Origin: Kribbella rubisoli
GTDB taxonomy: Bacteria; Actinomycetota; Actinomycetes; Propionibacteriales; Kribbellaceae
Direction of reading: 5' to 3'
DNA: 55,483 bases
Assembly: GCF_004217145.1 (NCBI RefSeq)
Contig: NZ_SHKR01000001.1
Location: forward strand, 1-55,483
A program made the translations under genes and the position numbers. Positions within the stretch are counted from its first letter, which is position 1; the number at the start of each line of letters is the position of its first letter. The notes beneath the pieces are model-generated. The model worked only from the letters and a program-made list of their open reading frames with translations. It made no database searches and had not been told where the DNA came from. Positions 1-9,400 of this stretch are shown one piece after another.

Positions 1-226
1 CAGCCCAGTCCTCCACTGTCATCACCCTTCACAGGGTCACGCAGGGGTCCACTTCCAGCCGTCGCTAGAGGGTCAGTCTTCACCCGCCGTCGACACGGGA
101 GATCTGACGACGGTCGGCCTCGGCAGCCTGAAGGACTTCAGCAGTCCGCACCTGAACTCGCCTCCACCGTGGCACTCCGATACGCCTCCATCGGTTGCCA
201 TCGGCATTGCGATCGCCACAGAGCCC

Positions 227-874
227 TTGCTGGCGCGTGGCACTTCGACCTCAAGGATTAGGCAAGGATTTCTTCACCTACTCAACGATTCGCCGGTATC
301 AGAACTCCTCAGGGCGCTCACTCCTGAGAGGGCGACCGAGCAGTGGCGGAGTCACAACGAAGTTGGTCGTGCGCACTACGCAGCTGTGCGTTCTGCGGAA
401 GCGGATCTAGGCATCCCTTCGGCTTGGGCGAGGATGCTTCTGGCCGAGCCGGATCGGCGCTCGTCTGGGCTGGATCCTCGGTGCACGTATCTCCTGCTGC
501 ATATCGACTGGACCAGCCCCGGGGCGAAGACAGCTTTGCCACCGATTGAGCTTCGCAAATGGCGCGCGATGATGATGCATGCGCTCGCGACCCCTGCGGC
601 GGTCGCCAGGTATCTCGTCGACCATGTCGGTGTTGAACTCGACGATGCGCCACAGCCGATGATCGGCTTCTGGTTGGCGACGTCATCGAAACTGACGCAG
701 CTGATTGATCTCGATGGTCTGAAGCAGGTCGAGGGCTCTCCGCCCTCGCAGTGGTACGACGCCTATGCCGTAGCCGATGCTGCCGGTGAAACTCCGAACG
801 AAACTGCTACCGATTGGCTCACCCGACTATGCGACAGGGCTCTGCACCTGGACAGCTACGAGGAGGCTATCTGA
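227..874 (+). CDS. hypothetical protein, 215 aa
   Basis: I do not recognise this protein. The frame is open for 215 codons with high third-position GC and reads as a plausible globular, mostly helical protein with no signal peptide, membrane segment or metal-binding cluster. The only visible start in this stretch is TTG at 227, so the N-terminus may be wrong or the 5' end of the gene may be damaged. It lies in the accessory left part of the window beside other poorly conserved genes. Function cannot be assigned. Confidence 0.5.
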   Translation: MLARGTSTSRIRQGFLHLLNDSPVSELLRALTPERATEQWRSHNEVGRAHYAAVRSAEADLGIPSAWARMLLAEPDRRSSGLDPRCTYLLLHIDWTSPGAKTALPPIELRKWRAMMMHALATPAAVARYLVDHVGVELDDAPQPMIGFWLATSSKLTQLIDLDGLKQVEGSPPSQWYDAYAVADAAGETPNETATDWLTRLCDRALHLDSYEEAI

Positions 875-1300
875 GCCAACAGCGGTCCAGAGGCACGCCG
901 AGTCCATCGCACGTCAGCCGGCACACCCACCAACCCACCTGGTGACGGTCGCTAGCCCCTGAGAGCAATAGCAAGCAGGGAGTCTCACGTGCCAGGCGGG
1001 ACCCAGGTTTGTGGTCGTCGGAGAGCCTCAACTCGACGATCTGGCCGACACGCGTGCGCTGGCCTCGGATGCCCTCAGTCGCATCGAGAGCCTTCGACAG
1101 CCGCCCGACGCCGGTGCCTCCCGCTCAGCCCTGCCCGACTCACGGTTGAGAGCTCAACGATTGCATCGCGGTCCCGACTGCGAGCCGGTCCAAGTTCGTT
1201 GAATCGAGCTCGACCCCGCCGTCACACATCTGGCACGTGAGGCGTTTCAGCCCCCCTGAAACGGCTATTCGGCCCAGGCAGCCCAGCCGTTGAAAGGACT
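875..1300. other. 426-bp gap without a supported gene
   Basis: No convincing gene is seen. A stretch around 1011-1110 on the + strand reads like coding sequence (acidic, Leu/Asp-rich, about 30 residues) but has neither a good start nor a continuation. It may be the remnant of a decayed gene. Confidence 0.4.
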
Positions 1301-1651
1301 ATGGACGCCACACAACACCCCGAAATCGCCAAGTCCAGCCACCGCACCACCGTCTGCGAACAGTGTTCGTCACACTTCGAAATGACCAGATCCGACCAAC
1401 GCTTCTGCTCGGATCTCTGCCGCCTCCGCCGCTGGCGAACCCTCCAAAAGACCCGAACTACGTCTGCGGAGACCGCCCCCACACTGGTCGAGCTGCTACG
1501 AGCGGAGATCGCTCGCCTCGAAGCCCAAACAGCAGGACTACGCCAGGCCAATGCAGTCCTTCGACAGCAGCTGAAGCGCCTCCAAACGCCTCAAAACTTC
1601 CACCGCGCAACCTCCGGCGGGCGTCGTCCCAACTGCATCTGGCGCGTATGA
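1301..1651 (+). CDS. small CxxC/CxxxC zinc-finger-like protein with coiled coil, possibly prematurely terminated
   Basis: The 116-aa product has a putative zinc-binding pair near its N-terminus, CEQC at about residues 19-22 and CSDLC at about 36-40, spaced as in small treble-clef or FCS-type fingers and followed by an Arg/Trp-rich turn. Residues 60-92 form a Leu/Ala/Gln heptad pattern typical of a short coiled coil. The ATG at 1301 follows GAAAGGACT, a usable ribosome-binding site. After the TGA at 1649-1651 the same frame stays open with coding character to a TGA near 1819, and the segment between about 1575 and 1650 reads better in another frame. The gene may therefore carry compensating indels or be decaying. 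It could be a DNA-binding accessory protein of the element; that is inference. Confidence 0.5.
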   Translation: MDATQHPEIAKSSHRTTVCEQCSSHFEMTRSDQRFCSDLCRLRRWRTLQKTRTTSAETAPTLVELLRAEIARLEAQTAGLRQANAVLRQQLKRLQTPQNFHRATSGGRRPNCIWRV

Positions 1652-1769
1652 CGAGGTCTGGACGGCAGCCGAGTCGCCACCCTGCTGACGCAACTCGACA
1701 AGCCGGTCCACAGCCCCGACGACACCATCATCAAGCTGAGCGGGCTTCTTCAGCCTGCTCTCCCCTGTC

Positions 1770-1795
1770 GGGCCCCTCCTGATCAGGAAGGGCCC
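1770..1795. terminator. palindrome, possible bidirectional terminator
   Basis: GGGCCC-C-TCCTGA is followed directly by TCAGGA-A-GGGCCC, an inverted repeat with one mismatch and essentially no spacer. It lies between the 3' end of the small zinc-finger gene and the 3' end of the convergent SIR2-like gene, where a bidirectional terminator would be expected. There is no T-run. Confidence 0.4.
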
Positions 1796-1974
1796 GCGGG
1801 GGCACAACTGAACCTGTGAGTCCCTGATGCCCAACAGTCGCGACGGAGCAAATGCAAACCTGTGCTTGCCATCCTGTCAGCAGGGGCGCGACCGGTCGAC
1901 GTGGTCGAGACGCGAATCGTCGGGACGGCCGCTTCTACTGCAGCCGTCCCGCCGAGGCGAGTTCATCCGAGCGG

Positions 1975-4900
1975 TCAGAGGTTCAGCAAAGACCTGCCCA
2001 AGTCGCCCACGCTGCCGTCGATGCCGGCGGCTCTCTTCACCAGAACGGTGGCATCCCCTTGTGCGTCGGAGAGCCGGGTCCGCCAGATTGACTCGACTTC
2101 GGCTACGGCAAGGGATTGATACACCGAGTCCAGGACTGATTGGTCAAGTTCATCAGCGATGGCTACAAAGGTCGCCAAACCATTCATGTCGTGGCGTTGG
2201 GGCTCGGCGATCGCTTGCCGAAGATTGTCAGCCGATGCTTGCAAGACCGCGGTTGCGGCTTCGCGGTCGACATCGACCAGAGCCTGCAAGGCGGCTGTGT
2301 TGGACTCCCACCCTCCTCCACGCGGATTCTCTAGGCGCACGGTGCGCCCAGCGTTTGCCATACCTACGGCGACGTCGGGGAGAATCTCGATGAGGTGGAA
2401 CGGGAATGTGCGCACAGATTCGCTGTGGCGTTCGATGAAGGTCCGGACAAGAGACGAGCCACGGGTGCTCGCCGCCATCGGCGCTAGAACACGTGCGATG
2501 CGCTCAAGGTCAACGTCGTCGGACGCTTCCTGGCTCCCAGGTTGGTCGGGAGAGCTGAGGAGTTGATCGAGCCAATCGACGGGCACGGCATCGGCGAGCC
2601 GATCGAGGAGGTCAGTCGAGAGCGCACCCAGCCAATGCAGGAAGAGGTCGAGGGAGTCAAGCTCGTGCAACTCTCTTCCCTGCAGTGATGCTCCGGCGCT
2701 TTCCCAGTTCACAGACTCGAATACGCCCTGTGTCGCTGCGGCAAGATCGAGCAGCGCAGGATCAGGAACCCACTGGGCATCATCCGAATCCTCCAAAGCG
2801 CCGAAGTCGCCCTGGCCGATCGCACTGGCCTCGACGCCTTCCTCGCCTTGGACGCTGTCGCTGTCCAGATCCATATCGTGGCGGGAGACTGTGCCCGGTG
2901 ACTCAGCAAGAACGGCAACCATGAACATAGTGCGGAAGGCCCACGCGGAGATGCCATGGGTGGCATCGGCAAGGTCCCGCTCTAGGTCGTGCCGCAGGCT
3001 TGCAGACGCGGCCTCGATGGCAACCTTCGCCGCCTGCGGCGAGATCTGCGCAAGAGTGTCGATGAGCTCATAGACATCATCCGCGTGACTGTCCGGCCCA
3101 ATGTCAGCGATCCATGCGTGTAGAGCGTCAGTATCGAGACCGTCCGTGAAGTTCGTACTCCATGCCTCGCGATCCGCGCGGTCGTACGGCCCGGCAAGTT
3201 CGGCAACAAGACGTGCCCATTGGGGCGCGGAGTGGCGGGTCCCACGGATGCACAGCAGCCGCGATAGTTCGCCGGCCGGCACGGACTCTCGGATCTGGTC
3301 ATGCAGGTCCCTGTTCTCAGGCCGCAGCCCCGTGAGCATCCACTGGAACCCGGATGCCTCGATGGCCAGCACATCAGGCAGCCAGGCGATCACTTGTGCG
3401 GAGATGTCCTCGAGAAGTGACCGGTCGAGGTGGGCGATTCGATTGAGGGTCCAAAGGAGGTGCAGCGCGGCTGAGCGCTCGCGGCCAGGTGTCGCTCCAA
3501 GGCATTGGCCGACCACGGCTTCTAGAACCTCTGCGTCAAGCCATGCGTCTAGCAACTGGTAGCGGTAGATGTCCGAGCTTTCGAAGGTTCGAACCAGCCA
3601 GAGCTTGCCAAGAATCGGGACCTCGCCTGTCAACAGACGAGAACGGACTATGGCCAGGAGCGCAGCCCCGATGCCCGCTTCGTTCCGCTGTGCCAGGTTC
3701 TTGAGGGCGCGGTCAGCGATGCGGATGTGGGCTGCGCGCAGGCGGCCGCCACTTCGGCGCACGAGACGTTCGGCGAGCAATACGTCGATCGCTTCAGCGA
3801 AGCGATCGGGGTCGGTCGTCTCGCCTTCGGTGATGAACTGCTCAGGTGCGACTTGGGCGAGCCAATGGCCCACATCGTCGTGACCCACCCCCGCGTCTTG
3901 AGACGTCATCTGGCCGATGCTGATGGCGCCGAGCATGAGCGCAGGCCGCTCCTGCTCGACGAACCGGTCCATGATCCCGCTCATGCGCCGATCACCCCCG
4001 GACGCCACGAACATAAAGGTCCATGGTTCCTTGGAGCTCGCGTTGGCTGCTTCGAGGCGGAGCTCGGGCTTCTCCTTCGTCATCGACTTGCCGACCCGGT
4101 GATCGAGCAACGACAGAAGAGGACCAACAGTCTCGAGATGCCTTAGGCAGTGCTCATAGATCACTTGCTGCGCGCGTGTCGCCGTCACTGTCTCGTCGTT
4201 GTGGCTCTCAAGCCTCTGCGTTGAGACCAGCAGCACGGCATGATCGTCGTCGACGCTGGACTCTAACTCGGCCACGACCGCCGACGCGATTGCCTGGACG
4301 TCATCGACGACTGCAAGGACTCGGCCCGGCATTCGCCTGAACTCGGCCACCTCCTCCATACCAGCGACTCCAGCTCGAACCAGTTCAAGGATTGTCCAAC
4401 CCTCTTTGTGTAACCGATGAGCGGCATGGAACGCGGTAATCGACTTCCCCGAGCCGGGCTCCCCAGACACACTTGCTAGCTTCGCGGACCGAAGTCGGTC
4501 GGCCAGTCGAGGGGCATAGGGCAATTCGGGACATGCCGCGACGTCGACCGGACGTAGTCGTTCGCCGCGCAGTGCGGCAGAAAAGTCCCTGCTGCGATCG
4601 AACCTCACGTACCGCCAGAGCCCGGTCCCTATCGAAGGGAGAAGTTGAGCGGCGAGACGTGTCGTCACTTCGTCCGCGGTCGCCGGTACCGCTGCCTCGC
4701 CAGTGGCCGACGGGCTGACCTGAAAAACAGGCCACTTGTTTTGTAGCGGAGCAAGTAGATTGTCGACAACATACGGATCCGAGCCGCTGTATCCAAGCAC
4801 GAGGAGCGTTCGTGGTCGGTCATCGAGCTGGGCGAGCCGGCTGAGGATGGTTTCTGGCACCAGGCCATCCTCGTCGGGGAGAACCCAGGGATCGTCGGGG

Positions 4901-5406
4901 CGGGCGACGTCCCCATGTGGCTTTGCCAGCACTCCCGCAGGCAATGACGCGCCGAACTGCTGTTCGTAGCCCCGCTCTAGGCACGAATCCCAGTTGTATG
5001 ACACGACATACTGGACCTTGCCAGCTTGAATGAGGCGGGCCAGGTTGAAATGCGCCGGAGAAGGGTCGCGGTCGGCGTCGAGGCTGGTGAAGCCCTGCTG
5101 GAATTGGGTGCGTACGTCGGGTAGGTCTCGCACCAACTGCCAGCCGAGGACGAGGGCATCCGAGTCCGATCCGAGAATCTCCTTCGGCGTCCCGGTCCTG
5201 CCAGCCCGCTTCGCCAACTCGTCCGCAGCGCCCTCGACTTGGCTGATCGCATGCCAAAGCAGCGCGGGAAGCTGTGCCGTCATCGGGTAGCCGAATGCAG
5301 ACGCTCCGGCGCCTAGAACGATCACGGCGTCATAGGCGCGCACTGCGCTGACCAACGCGTGCACTTGCTGCTCAATGAAAGACGAATTCTGGCTCACCGT
5401 CGACAC
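1975..5406 (-). CDS. SIR2-like domain / P-loop NTPase (STAND-type) protein, candidate anti-phage effector
   Basis: The 1143-aa protein has a SIR2-like N-terminus (about residues 25-270): GAGAS at 32-36, the NWD motif with Asn138, a candidate catalytic His164 in KPHGD, and GYSGSD at 205-210. A P-loop NTPase domain follows, with Walker A GEPGSGKS at 315-322, Walker B VLAVVDDVQ at about 363-371 and a sensor-like STQR at about 395. The remaining 700 or so residues look all-helical and repeat-like, as in STAND sensors. SIR2 domains of this kind in phage-defence proteins hydrolyse NAD+ on activation; NAD+ depletion and target sensing here are inferred from architecture. The start is GTG at 5406 with no clear Shine-Dalgarno; a GTG nine bases downstream is an alternative. 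It is divergent from the 1325-aa NTPase gene. Confidence 0.75.
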   Translation of the reverse strand: MSTVSQNSSFIEQQVHALVSAVRAYDAVIVLGAGASAFGYPMTAQLPALLWHAISQVEGAADELAKRAGRTGTPKEILGSDSDALVLGWQLVRDLPDVRTQFQQGFTSLDADRDPSPAHFNLARLIQAGKVQYVVSYNWDSCLERGYEQQFGASLPAGVLAKPHGDVARPDDPWVLPDEDGLVPETILSRLAQLDDRPRTLLVLGYSGSDPYVVDNLLAPLQNKWPVFQVSPSATGEAAVPATADEVTTRLAAQLLPSIGTGLWRYVRFDRSRDFSAALRGERLRPVDVAACPELPYAPRLADRLRSAKLASVSGEPGSGKSITAFHAAHRLHKEGWTILELVRAGVAGMEEVAEFRRMPGRVLAVVDDVQAIASAVVAELESSVDDDHAVLLVSTQRLESHNDETVTATRAQQVIYEHCLRHLETVGPLLSLLDHRVGKSMTKEKPELRLEAANASSKEPWTFMFVASGGDRRMSGIMDRFVEQERPALMLGAISIGQMTSQDAGVGHDDVGHWLAQVAPEQFITEGETTDPDRFAEAIDVLLAERLVRRSGGRLRAAHIRIADRALKNLAQRNEAGIGAALLAIVRSRLLTGEVPILGKLWLVRTFESSDIYRYQLLDAWLDAEVLEAVVGQCLGATPGRERSAALHLLWTLNRIAHLDRSLLEDISAQVIAWLPDVLAIEASGFQWMLTGLRPENRDLHDQIRESVPAGELSRLLCIRGTRHSAPQWARLVAELAGPYDRADREAWSTNFTDGLDTDALHAWIADIGPDSHADDVYELIDTLAQISPQAAKVAIEAASASLRHDLERDLADATHGISAWAFRTMFMVAVLAESPGTVSRHDMDLDSDSVQGEEGVEASAIGQGDFGALEDSDDAQWVPDPALLDLAAATQGVFESVNWESAGASLQGRELHELDSLDLFLHWLGALSTDLLDRLADAVPVDWLDQLLSSPDQPGSQEASDDVDLERIARVLAPMAASTRGSSLVRTFIERHSESVRTFPFHLIEILPDVAVGMANAGRTVRLENPRGGGWESNTAALQALVDVDREAATAVLQASADNLRQAIAEPQRHDMNGLATFVAIADELDQSVLDSVYQSLAVAEVESIWRTRLSDAQGDATVLVKRAAGIDGSVGDLGRSLLNL

Positions 5407-5466
5407 ATACCACGGAAGTCAGATTGAGCCGGCCGACACGTCCAAGCAGCGAGCCCCGGAGCCCCG

Positions 5467-6265
5467 ATGGACCTAGGCCGACCGATGTTGCCGGCCACCT
5501 ACGCACGAGGATGCGACTGGCGCCCAGTCATCTGCGCCTCCTTCTCTGTGCTCCACCGTGTGGGCGTGACAAGCGCCGATGTCGGGTGGCAGATCGACGT
5601 CCGCCACAACCACGGCAAGCAATTCAGGCCACGTCGCATTCATCTCGAGGTGCCGGCGAGGTACGGCATCTACACCGGCGGTCGCACGTTCCGAGCCGAC
5701 CTGCCCTGCTTCCACGAAGGGCAGCCCGACTGCCCCGGATGCCGCCGGACGGCCATCTCAATGATCAGCGCCCACCAGCTCACCGCGATGCTGGCGCCCA
5801 CCGACACCGCCACGACTGTGTTCAACGAGTCGATCCCGCTGGAGGACCTCGTTGACCCACGCAACCCGCCAGCCACATGCGAGATCTCAACCTGCCGGAA
5901 ATCCCCGCGGGCGAACTGCGCGACTTCCGATTCCCAGGCCTTCGAGGTCTTCGGGTGTGTCAGAGACCCTGTGCGACGACGAGTCGGACGGAATGATCGA
6001 CAGCGCCCACTCCTTCCGTAGGAACTCGTCCACGCATGCCTCCTCGACCAGGACGGTCCGCGAGGTGGCCGAGCTCATCTTCGACACCGTCCGCACTGCC
6101 CGCCCCGGCTTTGTCCGAGCGCGGAACCGATCACCATCCCCGGACCCCCTTGTACCCCTGGGGTCCCGAAGATCGTGGGCACTGCTCCGGCCCGTACTAC
6201 CGGCGCTTCCTCCAAGGCCTCCGCCTCAGCCCGCCGACCGGGATCGTGCTGGTCAGGCTGTAGCC
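5467..6265 (+). pseudogene. decayed hypothetical gene between the two large NTPases
   Basis: Frame 1 from ATG 5467 has strong coding character (high GC3; a Cys/His-rich segment CFHEGQPDCPGCRR at about residues 81-94) to about 5860. Beyond that the translation turns into Ser/Arg-rich noise although the frame stays open to 6021. The plausible coding signal moves to another frame around 5875-5960 and to yet others near 6040-6260. This pattern suggests one or more frameshifts in an ancestral gene, or several eroded small genes. No family is recognised. It fills most of the 1.07-kb divergent spacer between the NTPase genes, so promoters for both must lie within or beside it. Confidence 0.4.
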
Positions 6266-6478
6266 GCCGGCATGATGATCCGGTCGACGATCCCATGTCG
6301 GGGCAGCCTGGCCTCGGCGCTAGAATTCACCATCGAACCATGCGGGTTCGAAGACTATCAACGGTTGGTCGGCCCACACTCGCGCGATAGCGGCTCGCCC
6401 ACCCGGATACGGTTGGGTCCGGGTGGACTTGGCGACTCCCGCCACTGCTAGAACGGTGAATCCGAAGGTGAGACCGCT

Positions 6479-9400
6479 GTGGGGTTCGTAGACGGCGACA
6501 TGATCGCCTGGACACGCTGGTGGGTGCCGTCGCACGTGGAGGTCCAGACCTTCGACGGTGTGCTTCCGGAGCCGCAGGGCCACATCGGCCCCTTCTTGAA
6601 CCCTGAGGTCAGCACATTGGCCGGCTTCGCGGGCAGGCGCGCTCTGATCCTGCTGGGCGAGCCTGGCGCCGGTAAGTCGGCCGAAGTGGCTGGCGAGGTG
6701 GACCGCCGTAGAGTTGCCGGTGAGCACGCGGAGCTCATCGACCTGGGCGGCTTCAGCTCAGCTGCCGAGGTCAAGGAAGCCATCCGTGAAGCGGTCGCCA
6801 GCTGGAGCCTGGAGAACTCTGCCGAGTTGACCTTGGCCTTCGACGCCTTCGACGAACCGCTGGTAGACATCGCGAACCTGGCCGACGTACTCGGACGAGA
6901 GATCGGGCGCCTTGATCGGGCGACGACGAAGGTCCTGGTCGCCAGTCGCGGCGCGTTGTGGCAGCAACGTCTGACCGCCGCACTCCAGAGTTGGTCTGCT
7001 GACGATGTCGAGATCCTGACGCTGGCGCCGCTGACTGCGACGGACATCCGCGCCGCGGCATCAACCGAACTTCACGACGTCGACGAGTTCGTCCAGGCGA
7101 CCGAAACCGCGGGTGGACGAGTGCTCGCCGCGTGGCCGATCACCCTCAAACTCCTACTGGCCGCCGCTCGCCGGGGGAGCCTTCCTGAGCGGCAGCGCGA
7201 TGTCTACAACGCTGGTGTCGAAGTCCTCGCGGCCGAGCGCGGTCGGCGGAAGGAACGCCGCCAGGATGGCCCGACGCTGGCCCGGCGGATCGCCGCAGCC
7301 ACGACTATCGCCGCGGTCACCCTGCTTAGTGGGCGCAGTGTTGTCGTTCGGCGCGCGGAGCCAGGTACGTCGAACAACATGGTCGAGCTGGACCGCTTGG
7401 ACGCCGTTGGCGTTAGCCAGGAAGAGCTCGACGCTGCCTTCGACAGCGCGTTGTTCGTTGGGGAAGGCAACTCCCGCCGATGGATCCACCGCAGCATCGA
7501 AGAGTACCTTTGCGCCCGCGCGTTGAGCGACATCCCGACGAATGCGGCGCTCCGACTGCTGACCGACCCGGCCTATCCCGGCGAGTTGCTGCCGCAGGTG
7601 GCAGATACAGCGACCTGGCTCGCCGCACTGAACTCCGACGTGTTCGACTGGCTTACCGAGCATTGTCCCTCCGCGCTGTTGACCCCGGATCTCCACGGGC
7701 GCCCCGCCCCGGAGAAGAAGTGCGTCCTCAAGGCGCTCATCGCCCGGCTCAAGGACGGAGAGCCGAACACCAGGCGATCGGCATACAAGGCGCTGAAGTA
7801 TCCAGGGCTCGCATCCGATCTGGAACCGCTGCTGGACCCAGCCGAGCCGCTATGGCGCCGTCAAGAGGCGATGTACATCATCGCCATGACGGGGGTCCGC
7901 GACCTGGACGATCAACTGATCTCCGCCGTCGCGGAGGCCGCCACAAGGCAGGGGTACGACGCCGATGTCGAGCTAGCGGGCACTGCTGCTTGGGCGCTGG
8001 AGGGGGTCACGGACAGGAGCATCATCGGTCAACTCAGGATAGTTCTCGCCGATACCAGTTGCCCGTGGCCTCTCCGACTGGCCCTTGCTCCCACATTGTG
8101 GCCCGGCCATCTGACGACCGCAGAGTTGCTGCACGCACTGCGAGACCTCACCAGCAGCACGGTCCGCGGACGGTTGGCTGGAATGTTTTCCCGAGGGTTT
8201 CGCGAGGGCGACGTCAAGGCTCACGACTTGGCCCCGTGGTTGGCGCACCTTCCCTACATGGACTACTACGACAGAACTGCCGGTCGACTCGCGACCGCGA
8301 TTCTCGTCGAGGCGGTCCGATCGGGCGAACCCTCCGGGGAGGGCTGGAAGTCCGCGATCTCGGCAGTTACCACGCGTATGGAGGTGCTTCGCACACTCGA
8401 GACAGCCGACGTCGGAGCCTTGCCCGACGATCGGCGCCAACTGTTCGCGCACGAGGCGCTCCGGGCAGTGAACCCAGAGCAGCGGGTCCATGAACTCGCA
8501 GCACGACTGGACCAGTCAGGGTTCTTCCAGGCTGCCGATCTGGAGTGGTGGATAGAAAAGTTGAGCGAAGCCCCCGAGGAGCCGCTCGACAACCACCCGG
8601 CGACCGCGGCGCTATGGCGTCTGGCCTGGACGACTGAACTTGACCTGCCCAGGAATGACCTCCCAGATGCGGCCGCAACGATCCTGAAGGAGATCTTCGG
8701 GGAAGCCGTGCAGGCACGCAGAGAAGAAACAAGACGCGTGAACACACAGCCTGAGCCTCTCGCCCAGCGCTCCGACGAGGCCAATCGGTTCTCCGCGGAG
8801 CGGTTCTCACATCTCCTCGCCGCTGGCAAGTTCGAACCCCTCAGGGAGGAGCTCGATCTCGACCTCGATCGGAGCGGGAGCAATTGGCCGGTGCGGGCCT
8901 GGGATGCGCTCGACCACGATCAACGCCTGCTCGTAGCGAGGGTGGCCAAGAGGTATCTGTTGGGAAATCCGGCGGATAGCGCACGCATCGGCGATCTCGC
9001 GGTGACCGCCCACGCGATCCTTGACGCCGCGGCTCCTGACATGCTCGACGAGGTACCGGCGGAGACCTGGCTGACACTCCTCCCGAAGCTGCTGCGTACG
9101 CCGGCGGGCGACACCGCGGCGATGGCAGCCGCGTTGCGCGCACTGCCCCATGATGCCGATGCCACGACGTGCGTGCTGATCGCCAAACTCCGAGAAGATG
9201 CCGAGGCCGGCTTCATCACCCTTCTGGGAGCCCAGCGACAACTTGCCCTCCGGGGTCTGGGTGCAGAGGCGCTCACCTTGGCTGCCAACCTCTCGATGGA
9301 CCGTGCCCTTACGAGCCTGCTCGTGCTCGCTGGCCGGACCGCACCGTCAGCGGCCGCTGACCTCGCGGCCCGCGCCATTCGCGACGGAGGCCCGCGCGCT

